From NCBI GenBank assembly GCA_038255255.1, contig JBBSLL010000020.1:1-55239 (forward strand): DNA of 55,239 bases, given 5' to 3'. Shown here piece after piece: positions 9,578-17,827 of the stretch; within the stretch, counting starts at the first letter, position 1; each line of letters starts with the position of its first letter. The translations under genes were made by a program, and so were the position numbers. The DNA comes from JBBQNY01 sp038255255 (GTDB lineage: Bacteria; Pseudomonadota; Gammaproteobacteria; Xanthomonadales; Ahniellaceae). The notes under the pieces were generated by a model. The model made no database searches. It saw nothing but the letters and a program-made list of their open reading frames with translations, and had not been told where the DNA came from.

Positions 9578-10840
9578 TCAGTGCGCATGACCCTCTCCCA
9601 GTTGGGCCTTGAGCATCTGTGACTTGACCGCGAACGCGCCAGCCACGACCACGGTGTCACCGGCGTTGAGGCCTTCGCGAATGACGGTGCGATCTCCGAT
9701 TACTTCACCGGCGCGCACCGGGATGGGTTCGAGCGCACCTTCTGCATTGCGACGAAACACAACCGACTCGCCTTCGAGCTGCACGAGTGCATCAGTCGGC
9801 ACCGCCAACTGCGTGAGCGCCGCGTTGCTGGAGTTCGCGCTTGAGGCTGCATCGAAATACACCTCGACGAAATCGCCGCCGTGCAGCTGATCGTCCTGGT
9901 TCGGCACCTCCACACGGATCGCTGCGCTGCGGGTCGCTTCGGAGGTGCGATGCGCGCTGCGAAGCACGGTGCCGGGAATGCGCTTGCCGTTGGCTATAAC
10001 GGTCGCGGGGCTACCGGGCTCAATACGTGACACCGTGCCTGACGGCAGTTTCGCATCCACCCACACGATGGATTCGTCGACCAGACGAAACAGGGTCTTC
10101 CCGGGCTCGATGCGCTCGCCCACCACGAAGTCGTCTTCGGTGATGCGGCCGGCGTGCGCCGCGGTCAGCGTGAACTCGCCGTTTGCGGGGCCAGATCCCG
10201 AGCTCGGCAGCCCGTAGGCACGTGCCGTAGCCCGCGCTCGATCGACGGCGACCTTGGCTTCCGTGATGCGACGTCCGGCCACGGCCTCACGCCCCAACGC
10301 GGAGACGCGTTTCCACTCCTGCTCAGCGATGCGGAGTTCCGCCTGTGCGTCGGACACTTCAACGGCAGACAAGGTCACGAGCGGAGCACCGGCGCGAACT
10401 TCGTCGCCCAGCCGAACATGTCGACGAACCACGAGGGCCGCAACGCGTGGCGTGACGAGCGTCGTGCCGTAGGCACTATCGACAACTTCGCCCGGCGCAC
10501 GCAGCTCTTCGCTCAGGGATGACGGCTGCAGAGTCACCAACTCGATGCCGGCGGCTTTCATCGCGGCGTCGTCCAACTTGACGGGCTCGGCGGCTTCATC
10601 TTCTCCGCCGCCCTCGGCATGCTCTTCCTCGCCTTCGGCATGCTTTTCTCCGCCTTCGGCATGTTCCGCTTCGCCTTCGGCGTGCTTCTCGCCACCTTCT
10701 TCCGCGTGATCCGTTTCCGCGGCGGGCGCGGCACTCGAATCGGAGTCAGCCGACTTGGAACAGCTGGTCAGGGCGAGCATCAGCGCCGCGCCAAGCGGCA
10801 GCAGCAAGAACTGGAACGATTTCATTGGAAGGTCTCTCAT
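9578..10840 (-). CDS. czcB: RND periplasmic adaptor lipoprotein (CzcB family) with HAEG-repeat N-terminus
   Basis: The membrane-fusion subunit linking czcA to czcC across the periplasm, 420 residues. The start used overlaps the czcC stop by four bases (ATGA); a second ATG five codons later (MKSFQF, base 10825) is an equally good start for the signal peptide. A lipobox (LALTSC) predicts a lipidated inner-membrane anchor. Residues about 45-80 are a low-complexity His/Glu stretch made of alternating KHAEGE and EHAEGG units, a likely metal-capture segment. The adaptor proper follows: barrel-sandwich hybrid with a short helical hairpin (QAELRIAEQEWKR) and a beta-barrel (GERIEPGKTLFRLVDES). The C-terminal GEGHAH is again His-rich. 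Confidence 0.9.
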   Translation of the reverse strand: MRDLPMKSFQFLLLPLGAALMLALTSCSKSADSDSSAAPAAETDHAEEGGEKHAEGEAEHAEGGEKHAEGEEEHAEGGGEDEAAEPVKLDDAAMKAAGIELVTLQPSSLSEELRAPGEVVDSAYGTTLVTPRVAALVVRRHVRLGDEVRAGAPLVTLSAVEVSDAQAELRIAEQEWKRVSALGREAVAGRRITEAKVAVDRARATARAYGLPSSGSGPANGEFTLTAAHAGRITEDDFVVGERIEPGKTLFRLVDESIVWVDAKLPSGTVSRIEPGSPATVIANGKRIPGTVLRSAHRTSEATRSAAIRVEVPNQDDQLHGGDFVEVYFDAASSANSSNAALTQLAVPTDALVQLEGESVVFRRNAEGALEPIPVRAGEVIGDRTVIREGLNAGDTVVVAGAFAVKSQMLKAQLGEGHAH

Positions 10841-12120
10841 GGGGTGCGCTCAAGGCCAGCCCAGCTTTCAAGCTGGCCGCTGGCGGCGAGGTAATCGGCG
10901 TAGCTGCGCCAGAGGCGAGCTTCGAGGTCTGCGCCGGCGAGTGCGGTGTCGAGGGTTTGCTTGAGTTGCAGCAAGTAGTCGGAGGCGGAGATCTCGCCTT
11001 CACGCCAGAGGCGTTCGAGGAGATTCGCTCGCCGCTCGACGTCGGTGCCGCGGCTTCCTTGCCAGCGCGTCCAAGAACTCCGCGTCGCGTTGTAGGTGTC
11101 GACGATGCGCCGGCTCTCGGCATCTAGCTCGGCTCGCGTACGATCCACTTCCGCTCGCGCAGCGTCGGCGTCCGCTCGCGCAGCTGCGACTTCGGCCCGG
11201 AAGTTGTTGCGGACAAAGAGCGGCACACTCACCGAGACGCCAATGATGTTGTCGGACATCGGGCCGTAGTCGATCCGTCCACCGCGCACACCAATCGTCG
11301 GATCGATCTTGCGATTGCGGTCCGCCACGGCGATGTCGCGCTGCGCGGCCCGAGCGGCTGCATCCGCCAACTGCAGCTCCGGCAATTGTGCGACGTCGGC
11401 GCTTGCCAGGGAGATCTCCGGCGGTACGGCTGCGGTTGGCAACGCGATGTCTGCCACGATTGCCGGGTCGCCGCCGACCGCACGAAACCGCGCCTCGGCT
11501 GCGGCCTTCTCGGCCAGCAGACTGGATTGTTCGGCCTGCGCTTCATCGTTGGCGAGCAGGGCCACGTCGCGATCGAGACCTGAAATATCGTCGGCGGCGA
11601 ACTGGCGTTCGGCCAGCGCCGCGAAACGCGTGACCAGCGCAATGCGTTGCTCGCCGATGCGGACGCGCTGCTCGGCCGCGCGCACGTCCGCCCACGCGGT
11701 GAACCACTGCCGCGTGAAGTCGCGACGACGCAGGCGCGCTTCGGCCGCGGTTTCAGATAGTCGAGCTTCCGCGGCGTCGCGCCGAACCTTGCGTTTGCCG
11801 CTCAGGTCTAGGGTGAGACTCATGCCTGCGGTGGCAGTGCGGTCCGGGCCTTCTTCTTCTGCGTCGAGTTCGACCTGCGGGTTGTAGAGCGGGCGGCCGG
11901 CGGCATCCAGCCGCGCACGCGCGGCGGCCAGTTCGGCCTCCGTGGCTCTGTGGGTGGGGTGCTGCTGCCACGCGCGCCGCAAGGCTGCGCGCAAGGGTTC
12001 GGGAGCGGGATCGACTGTTGAAGGAGCGGCGACTGCAGCAACGGCCAAGAGGCCGAGCGCGACGCCAATCACAATCGCCCGCGCGGCGGCATAGCGCCGC
12101 GCCGGGGTGAACAGGTACAT
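10837..12120 (-). CDS. czcC: Outer-membrane efflux protein, CzcC/TolC family
   Basis: A 427-residue outer-membrane channel for the CzcCBA-like pump. A signal peptide ends near AVAAPS with no lipobox. Two OEP repeats follow: the first contains ALRRAWQQHP, YNPQVELDAE and DLSGKRKVRRDAAEARL; the second begins near ARAAQRDIAVADRNRKIDPTIGVRGG. Long amphipathic helices (RRDFTRQWFTAWADVRAAEQR, RADADAARAEVDRTRAELDAES) are the TolC-type coiled-coil elements. It sits 66 bases downstream of the czcI-like gene and overlaps czcB by four bases, as expected of the second cistron in the operon. Confidence 0.9.
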   Translation of the reverse strand: MYLFTPARRYAAARAIVIGVALGLLAVAAVAAPSTVDPAPEPLRAALRRAWQQHPTHRATEAELAAARARLDAAGRPLYNPQVELDAEEEGPDRTATAGMSLTLDLSGKRKVRRDAAEARLSETAAEARLRRRDFTRQWFTAWADVRAAEQRVRIGEQRIALVTRFAALAERQFAADDISGLDRDVALLANDEAQAEQSSLLAEKAAAEARFRAVGGDPAIVADIALPTAAVPPEISLASADVAQLPELQLADAAARAAQRDIAVADRNRKIDPTIGVRGGRIDYGPMSDNIIGVSVSVPLFVRNNFRAEVAAARADADAARAEVDRTRAELDAESRRIVDTYNATRSSWTRWQGSRGTDVERRANLLERLWREGEISASDYLLQLKQTLDTALAGADLEARLWRSYADYLAASGQLESWAGLERTP

Positions 12121-12186
12121 GGAATAATCCTCTAAGCAACGTCAGACCGCGGCGCCGCGATGGCGCCCGGAGCAAGGGGACGTGGC

Positions 12187-12570
12187 TTAGGCGATCGGAG
12201 GTCGGTCCGGTTCTACGAGGCGTACGACCGACGGCTGACTCGACTGGTGAGTAGGCTGGCTATCCGATACGGGCGCGAGCATTGCAATCGCGGAAACAGG
12301 CAGAGGCGCCGCAGATTGTCCGCAGCAATGGGCATAGTGCGCAAAAAGATGCAGCGTTCCGGCACCGTCACCCTCCAACGTCTGCACATCCAACAGCTCA
12401 ACCGACGCAACCGCTTGCTGGACTCCACTATGCGTGTGCGTCGGATCGTGCTGCAGCTCATGCAGCTCGCCCAACATGGCCATCGCCGGCTGCACCAAGG
12501 CGGTGAACGCAAAAAGCGCCAGCACCCACAGGCGTAACATCGTCGAACGGTGGCGAGAAGAGCGAATCAT
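12187..12570 (-). CDS. czcI: CzcI-like small secreted metal-operon leader protein
   Basis: A 127-residue exported protein at the head of the czc-like operon. A signal peptide runs through WVLALFAFTALVQPAMA. The mature part is rich in histidine (HELQHDPTHTHSG, HLFAHYAHCC) and ends in DRPPIA. Small His-rich periplasmic proteins with such endings precede czcCBA genes (CzcI) and are thought to tune operon induction. An AGGGTG element precedes the ATG at 12570; an internal ATG at 12540 starts right at the signal peptide but lacks a good ribosome-binding site. The assignment rests on size, composition and position rather than strong motif identity. Confidence 0.6.
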   Translation of the reverse strand: MIRSSRHRSTMLRLWVLALFAFTALVQPAMAMLGELHELQHDPTHTHSGVQQAVASVELLDVQTLEGDGAGTLHLFAHYAHCCGQSAAPLPVSAIAMLAPVSDSQPTHQSSQPSVVRLVEPDRPPIA

Positions 12571-12677
12571 CCGGTCACCCTAGCTCATGGAGTCGGCGTT
12601 ACACAATTTCGGCGATTGGTTCATGATCGCGTCCATGACGCATAGACGCACTCGCGGAACGCGAAGAGCCTCAGGAG

Positions 12678-13556
12678 TCAGGCGGCACCCGGAACTTTGT
12701 TGGAGGGGTGCGGTTTCAGAAACGGCCAACCCAGTTGTTGCCAATAAGAGTTCGGAAATCGCGAATCCCGAAGCCCTACATCGCCAGCGCTTACGCTCGT
12801 CGGTCGATCGAAGAACGTCCCGAACAGACGATCCCAGATGATCCAGAACTCGCCGAAGTTCACCTGCGCGTCTTCGTAGTCGCGCTTGTGATGCCAACGG
12901 TGGATTTCGGCGACGCCAAGGACGTAACGCAAAGGTCCGACCCGGTACTCGAGGTTGGCGTGCTGGAACGCCAGGTGCACCGTCAGGAACGACAGCCACG
13001 CCGACACCACCAGCGGTGGTGCTCCGCACGCGACGACCACCAAGATGCCTGGCGCCGCCAGGATCACTGCCGACAACGGATGCCGCCGTTCGCCGTTGAG
13101 CCAATACAAGCGTTCCGGACTGTGGTGGATGGCGTGCAGCCGCCACAGCAACGGATTGGTGTGACTCCAGCGATGCATGAGGTACAGCCCGAGATCGATG
13201 ACGGCGCCGGCCAGCAGGATCTGGGGCAGTACCGCCCAGGCAGACGGCCAGAGGCCCACACCCAGGAATTGCTCACGCAGCGCGAACAGTGCCTCGACCG
13301 TGAGTAGCAACACCGTCAGGTTGACCAGCGTGTGCACGATGTCGGCCTTGAGATCACCGTGATCGAGTAGCCAGTCGTGCTCGTACGGCGCGACGCGCTC
13401 GAGCAACGCCACCGCCAGGATGCCGACGGCGGCGATCGTCGGAAATGTCGGCCAGTAGTTCATCCCGAGGGACGCAGCCAGAACGATCGCGACCACCGCG
13501 CCCCCCGCGACGACGGGATATGCGCCGTATCTAATCAGTACCTTGAGCATCGCCAT
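12678..13556 (-). CDS. Sterol desaturase / fatty acid hydroxylase family membrane di-iron protein
   Basis: A 292-residue integral membrane protein, start MAMLKVLIRY chosen because it carries the first hydrophobic segment and a GGCGGA element lies just upstream. Four to five hydrophobic segments precede and interrupt the three histidine boxes: HRWSH, HAIHH and HRWHH, which together ligate a non-haem di-iron centre in this superfamily. The usual reaction is O2-dependent hydroxylation or desaturation of a lipid acyl or sterol substrate; the substrate here cannot be read from sequence. It lies between the AraC regulator and the czc-like operon on the same strand, so it may be a membrane-lipid modifier of the same locus or merely a neighbour. 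Confidence 0.85.
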   Translation of the reverse strand: MAMLKVLIRYGAYPVVAGGAVVAIVLAASLGMNYWPTFPTIAAVGILAVALLERVAPYEHDWLLDHGDLKADIVHTLVNLTVLLLTVEALFALREQFLGVGLWPSAWAVLPQILLAGAVIDLGLYLMHRWSHTNPLLWRLHAIHHSPERLYWLNGERRHPLSAVILAAPGILVVVACGAPPLVVSAWLSFLTVHLAFQHANLEYRVGPLRYVLGVAEIHRWHHKRDYEDAQVNFGEFWIIWDRLFGTFFDRPTSVSAGDVGLRDSRFPNSYWQQLGWPFLKPHPSNKVPGAA

Positions 13557-13620
13557 TGTTCCGCCGCTTTGGACATGCAGAGTTTGGGTTCCGCACGACT
13601 CGTTGGCTTGAATGAACTGG

Positions 13621-14385
13621 CTATTCGGAGTCCAGGCGCGCAAGCATTGAGGGACTGATGCCGAAATGCCGACGGAAGGTCCGGCTGAGATGGGCCCCAT
13701 CCGCAAAGCCGGCCGCGTGTGCGGCGGCGGTCACCGAAGCGCCCCGCACGATGGCACCGGCAGCGCGCTGAAGCTTGAGCCAGCGCAGGTAAGGCCGAAC
13801 GGGCATCCCGGTGGCGTTGCGGAAGCGGTGCGCGAAGCGGCTCGCAGAAAGGTTCGCCCAGGCCGCCATGTCGGCCGTCGTTTCACCGAGCCCGCTCGAG
13901 GCGTGCAGTCGTTCGAGAACCGCTGCTACCTGCGCATCAGTACGATAAGAGCCCGCTTGCTGCGTCAGCATGGAAACCAGCGATTGGAACGCCTCCTCAT
14001 TTCCGCTTGCTGCGGCTTCAAATGTCCGGCGGACCGTTGCAGTCGCCGCAAACGACGGCGACCAGACCTCTTCGTGCACTCGTTGTAATGCTCGACCTCG
14101 CATCGATTCGGCGTCGACGTACAGCAGCCCGACGACCGTGTTGCTCGGCAACAGCGAGTGCCGAAGATCGCTCGGAATCACGGCGACTGCAAAAGCCAGG
14201 ACGCCTGTCCGGTCGGTCCAGAGCCGAACCGGGCCGCCAAAGCTGACAACGACCTGCACGGCGTGATGAACATGTGGACGGTTGTCGCCCGCCACACCAA
14301 GAAACGCCGCCCATCCGTTAGCGATCGACGCCTGACCGCGCCACGCCGGATCCGGCTGCCGGGCGGCCGCGCCTGTCGTAGCCAT
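13621..14385 (-). CDS. AraC-family transcriptional regulator
   Basis: A 254-residue regulator with an N-terminal cupin-like sensor (HVHHAVQVVVSF, PSDLRHSL) and a C-terminal double helix-turn-helix. The first HTH lies near ADMAAWANLSASRFAHRFR; the second contains VTAAAHAAGFADGAHLSRTFRRHFGISPS, which is characteristic of AraC/XylS members. It follows the ATP-grasp-like gene by 38 bases and precedes the desaturase gene by 64 bases, all on one strand, so either could be a target. The effector is unknown. Confidence 0.9.
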   Translation of the reverse strand: MATTGAAARQPDPAWRGQASIANGWAAFLGVAGDNRPHVHHAVQVVVSFGGPVRLWTDRTGVLAFAVAVIPSDLRHSLLPSNTVVGLLYVDAESMRGRALQRVHEEVWSPSFAATATVRRTFEAAASGNEEAFQSLVSMLTQQAGSYRTDAQVAAVLERLHASSGLGETTADMAAWANLSASRFAHRFRNATGMPVRPYLRWLKLQRAAGAIVRGASVTAAAHAAGFADGAHLSRTFRRHFGISPSMLARLDSE

Positions 14386-14423
14386 TCAGTTCTCTCCGCG
14401 ATTCGGCGGCGCGTGGTCCGGCG

Positions 14424-15731
14424 TCACGGGCGGACACTGGTCAGAACCGGTGCGAATCCGCCGCCGGGCGTGCGGAAATTCGTGGTCTGTCCTTGATAGA
14501 TCCGCGCTGCGTACAGCACGGGCTTGCCCGCATACGCGTAGCATCGGATATCCACCTTGAGGGGATCGCTGCCCGACGCCAGACGTCGTTCGCTGGGTGC
14601 CACCACCTGCTGCGCGACATAGCTTGCCGCCGAGATTTCCTCCCACACACGCCGGGTCAGCTTGTCGCCGCGATAGCTCGCTTTGCTTCCGAAACCCGCC
14701 GCCGGCTTGAAGAACCAGTCGCGACGGAGGGCCCACATCGCGTCGCGGTTCGCGGCAGTCAGGACTTGCGTGCGGGGAATCGCGCGGGTGAGTATCGAGA
14801 CACTCTCGGCCAAGACGCCCTGCGCCCTGAGGAAGTCGCCGTCGCCCAGCAGGGTCAGGTTTCGCTTGTCCGCGAACAGCGCATGCGCACGAGGGTGCGG
14901 ACTCATCGCGACTTCCCGTGCCAGGTAAGCGGCGCGCAAGTACGCGTGCGAGGGCTGCTCCAGCGCGAAATCGGTCAGGCGGTTGTAAACCAGGTCTACT
15001 GCTACATCCGCATGCCACAAGCGGCCATCCTGGCGCACGAGCTCACGCGGATCGCAGATCACCGCGCGATAGCCGTGGCGCCGAAAAAGTTCCTGGTAGA
15101 GCGCAAACTCGGCGTAGAGGTACTGTGCGCGCGGCGACTCGTCGACGATCGCGATGCTCCCGAGTCGCGCGGCTCCACGCTGCAGATGCCATTCCATCAG
15201 CATCGAATCGAGTACCGACTGCTCGGCCTGTTCGCTGTCCACTACGGGCTGCATCGACTCGGGCATGCAGACTTGCTGAGCCTGTCCTGCGAGGACGTTG
15301 ATCAGCGCGCCGCCGGGATTGGTATTGATCTCGATGAGCTTGGGGCCGCCCGCAGTCAGATGAAAGTCGAAGCCCAGGAGACCGCCGGGGGATCCCGGAT
15401 CGAACCTGGCAATGTCCGGCGCCCAGGCCAGCGCCGCTGCCTGGTAGCTCGGCAACGCGACGACGTGCGCCGTTGCCGACACGACGGCCGCCATCGCTTC
15501 GATCTGGCGACGCGCCACGAACACCGGCAGCACGGCGAAGAGATGCGGGTGAGAATCGGCCAACGCGGCCGGGAGGCCATGTGCGCGCAATACGTCCTCG
15601 AGTTTGTCGTGCAGCGCCGAGCGATCGACCCCTGGGCAATAGCAATCTCGGTTCAACTCCTCGACCGACGACGTCGGACCACAGGTGCCGAATGCGGGGT
15701 CGGACGCACAGGCGGGAGGGGTTGGCTTCAT
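14424..15731 (-). CDS. ATP-grasp-like enzyme of unknown substrate
   Basis: A 435-residue soluble protein with features of the ATP-grasp fold: a KLIEINTNPGGAL segment typical of metal/peptide-binding strands in glutathione-synthase-like and circularly permuted members, a probable nucleotide lysine and glycine loop in FFKPAAGFGSKASYRG, a hinge YVAQQVVAPSER, and DIRCYAYAGKPVLYAARI downstream. The N-terminus is cysteine-rich (four Cys in the first 32 residues), which is unusual. ATP-grasp enzymes ligate a carboxylate to an amine or thiol using ATP; which acceptor is used here is not visible. It follows two PepSY genes with a 19-base gap, suggesting a joint operon, perhaps a small metallophore or modified peptide. 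That role is inference. Confidence 0.6.
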   Translation of the reverse strand: MKPTPPACASDPAFGTCGPTSSVEELNRDCYCPGVDRSALHDKLEDVLRAHGLPAALADSHPHLFAVLPVFVARRQIEAMAAVVSATAHVVALPSYQAAALAWAPDIARFDPGSPGGLLGFDFHLTAGGPKLIEINTNPGGALINVLAGQAQQVCMPESMQPVVDSEQAEQSVLDSMLMEWHLQRGAARLGSIAIVDESPRAQYLYAEFALYQELFRRHGYRAVICDPRELVRQDGRLWHADVAVDLVYNRLTDFALEQPSHAYLRAAYLAREVAMSPHPRAHALFADKRNLTLLGDGDFLRAQGVLAESVSILTRAIPRTQVLTAANRDAMWALRRDWFFKPAAGFGSKASYRGDKLTRRVWEEISAASYVAQQVVAPSERRLASGSDPLKVDIRCYAYAGKPVLYAARIYQGQTTNFRTPGGGFAPVLTSVRP

Positions 15732-15750
15732 CGGGTGCGCGCACGAAAGT

Positions 15751-16458
15751 TCACGTCACGACGACCGGTCTTGCCGTGCGCCGAATTCGCAGACTGGCGA
15801 GCAGCAGCCACACCCCCGTCAGTGCGATCCAGAGACCACCCGCCGCCGCGGTGACCACCAGCGGGTTGTTGAAGTCATCGCGATCGGTGTAGTCCATGAT
15901 GTGCAGCATCCAGGCAATATCGAACCACCGCCAGAGGTCGTTGCGACGTTCGAGGATGCGCCCATCCTGGCCCGAAGCGTACAACGTGGTGTGATCTTCG
16001 TCGTCGAAGTCCACGCGCCAGATCGGCGCGTGGTGGCCACGCGCTTCGAGCGTCGCGGCCCCGATCAACGCGGGTGCGCCGGCTTGCCCTGGTCCGACGT
16101 AGTCGGCCGCAGCGATCGCGGCGGCCGTGGCGGCGTCGACCGTGACGCGTTCACCACTGCGGGCATCCACCAGCCACGCCGACTCGCCGGCCGCCAAGCG
16201 ATAGACCGCTCGGTCCCGCAGCCAGGCGGTTTCGACCGAGCGCACCGCGTGCGGCGCGGCAGCGAGCATCTGCGCCGGCGTCAGCGTGCCAACGGGCCAT
16301 GCCGGGGTCACCGCTGCGACAGCGGCGCGATGATGGTGACCCTGCACCTCTTCGTGATCGAGCAGACTGATGGCAAGCCCGCTGGCCATCCACAGCACGA
16401 ACTGCGCCGCGAGCACGAGGCCCACCCACTTGTGCAGTGTGCGCATCCAGCGGGTCAT
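15751..16458 (-). CDS. PepSY-domain membrane protein (second of pair)
   Basis: A 235-residue inner-membrane protein starting at MTRWMRTLHKWVGL; its ATG overlaps the stop of the preceding PepSY gene (ATGA). An N-terminal TM helix (LVLAAQFVLWMASGLAISLL) is followed by a periplasmic domain of about 150 residues, then FDIAWMLHIMDY and a C-terminal TM helix. The HKW, WMLHIMDY and DLWRWFD motifs are shared with the gene before it, so the two are paralogues. PepSY_TM proteins occur in iron-siderophore reduction and copper loci; electron transfer or haem binding by the conserved histidines is a suggestion only. Confidence 0.78.
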   Translation of the reverse strand: MTRWMRTLHKWVGLVLAAQFVLWMASGLAISLLDHEEVQGHHHRAAVAAVTPAWPVGTLTPAQMLAAAPHAVRSVETAWLRDRAVYRLAAGESAWLVDARSGERVTVDAATAAAIAAADYVGPGQAGAPALIGAATLEARGHHAPIWRVDFDDEDHTTLYASGQDGRILERRNDLWRWFDIAWMLHIMDYTDRDDFNNPLVVTAAAGGLWIALTGVWLLLASLRIRRTARPVVVT

Positions 16459-17213
16459 GTGCGTACCCGTCGGCGGAAGCTGTAGAAGAGCAGCCAGACC
16501 CCACTCAAAGAGAACCCAAGGCCCAACGCCGCGGCCACCTGCAGCAGCCGGTTGTTGACGTCGCTGCGCGACTCGTAGTCCATGATGTGCAGCATCCAGA
16601 GGACGTCGAACCAGCGCCAGAGATCGTGACGCTTCGCCAGCAGCTCCCCGGTGGTCGCGGACAGGTAGAGCGTCGTTTCGCTCCGGTCCCGGAACGACAC
16701 GCGCCACATCGGCAGTGGGCGTGTCGACACCTCCTGCGGCGCCTGATGCAGGAGCTCGACAGTTTCGACCGGCGCCGCGCCCCGATAGAACGAGCGGGCA
16801 ACGCGGCCTGCCAGCGCCGCGTCGAGCGGACCCACGGAGGCGCCCGATTCGGCGTCCACCAGCCGGACGCCCTGCGCGTCGCGTACCTCGTAGACCTGCC
16901 GACCCATGAAGCGCTTCAGGCGAAAGGCCGTCAAACCGGGATGCCGCGCGACAAGATCGTCCGCGCCCAGGAGCCGGCCGGAATGCAACAGCGGCGTCGT
17001 GTCGGCGGGGTGGACCAGATGATCGCCGTGGATGGTGTCGATTGAGATTGCGGTCATGTAGAGGCCGCTCAGCATCCACAGCAGCGCCTGCACGCCGACC
17101 AGCCAGGCGATCCACTTGTGGGTGCGGCGCGCCCAGAGCGCGGGCCTCACGGGAGTCCGATCTTCGAGTCGAATTGCGCGCGCTCGAGTCGCGTCATCGC
17201 GCACCTCGGGCAT
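16455..17213 (-). CDS. PepSY-domain membrane protein (first of pair)
   Basis: A 252-residue paralogue of the next gene: RRTHKWIAWLVG with a TM helix (VQALLWMLSGLYMTA), a PepSY-like periplasmic domain (GRQVYEVRDAQGVRLVDAESG), DLWRWFDVLWMLHIMDYESR and a final TM helix ending in basic residues. The start at MPEVRDD is the only one that leaves a plausible cytoplasmic leader of about 30 residues. The pair could form a heterodimer. The gene lies downstream of a DUF305 gene in the copper module with a 47-base gap. Confidence 0.78.
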   Translation of the reverse strand: MPEVRDDATRARAIRLEDRTPVRPALWARRTHKWIAWLVGVQALLWMLSGLYMTAISIDTIHGDHLVHPADTTPLLHSGRLLGADDLVARHPGLTAFRLKRFMGRQVYEVRDAQGVRLVDAESGASVGPLDAALAGRVARSFYRGAAPVETVELLHQAPQEVSTRPLPMWRVSFRDRSETTLYLSATTGELLAKRHDLWRWFDVLWMLHIMDYESRSDVNNRLLQVAAALGLGFSLSGVWLLFYSFRRRVRT

Positions 17214-17260
17214 GGCGCCATCGGCCCTGCTGGATAGTCAAACGAACTCGCATGAAGCGT

Positions 17261-17767
17261 CTACTCAGCCGACGCTTTCGGAGCGGCCGCTTCAAGGTTT
17301 CCGTCGAGCAGCGACTTCATCAGCGCGATCTCGGACTGCTGCGAGGACACGATGCCTTCGCACAGCTCGAGCACGCGCGGATCCCGGACGTCGGCCTCGT
17401 TGCACATGAGGATCGCCCCGGCATGGTGCGGAATCATCGAGCGCAGGAATTGACGATCGCCCACGCCGGTCTGTTGCCGGATCAGCGTCCAGAACACCAG
17501 CGCCGCCACGACGCCGATGGCCATCAGCACGCGATTGAGCTTGCGGTCCTTGTACATGCTGCCCATCAGCAGAAGCTCCAGCAGCAGCATGGGCGCTGTC
17601 ATGAGGCCCGCCATGTAGAACTGGTTGACGCTGTTGAAGACGTTACCAAAGCGGTCGACCATGGCGTACATAAGGACATACATCGACACGAACGACAGCA
17701 CGATCATCCAAAGCAGACTTTGGTAGTGCGACGGCATGGCGTTCTGGTGCTGTGCGTGCTCTTTCAT
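17261..17767 (-). CDS. DUF305 protein with membrane anchor
   Basis: A 168-residue protein, start MKEHAQH chosen because an AGAGGG element lies eight bases upstream; a TTG seven codons earlier would include that element in the gene. Three to four hydrophobic segments (about residues 20-110) precede the DUF305 segment FLRSMIPHHAGAILMCNEADVRDPRVLELCEGIVSSQQSEI, whose PHHxxAI motif is the family signature. DUF305 proteins are common in copper and silver loci and the His pair is a candidate metal ligand, but no function has been fixed. It follows the copA ATPase gene by 60 bases. Confidence 0.85.
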   Translation of the reverse strand: MKEHAQHQNAMPSHYQSLLWMIVLSFVSMYVLMYAMVDRFGNVFNSVNQFYMAGLMTAPMLLLELLLMGSMYKDRKLNRVLMAIGVVAALVFWTLIRQQTGVGDRQFLRSMIPHHAGAILMCNEADVRDPRVLELCEGIVSSQQSEIALMKSLLDGNLEAAAPKASAE

Positions 17768-17827
17768 CTGAATACCCTCTGGTTGCAAGGCCGGGGTCGG
17801 CCTCGGATTGTCGGTACCGCTCCAAAC

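Noticed and set aside
14493..15854. 453-residue plus-strand open frame
   Set aside because: Antisense of the ATP-grasp-like gene; no recognisable domain.
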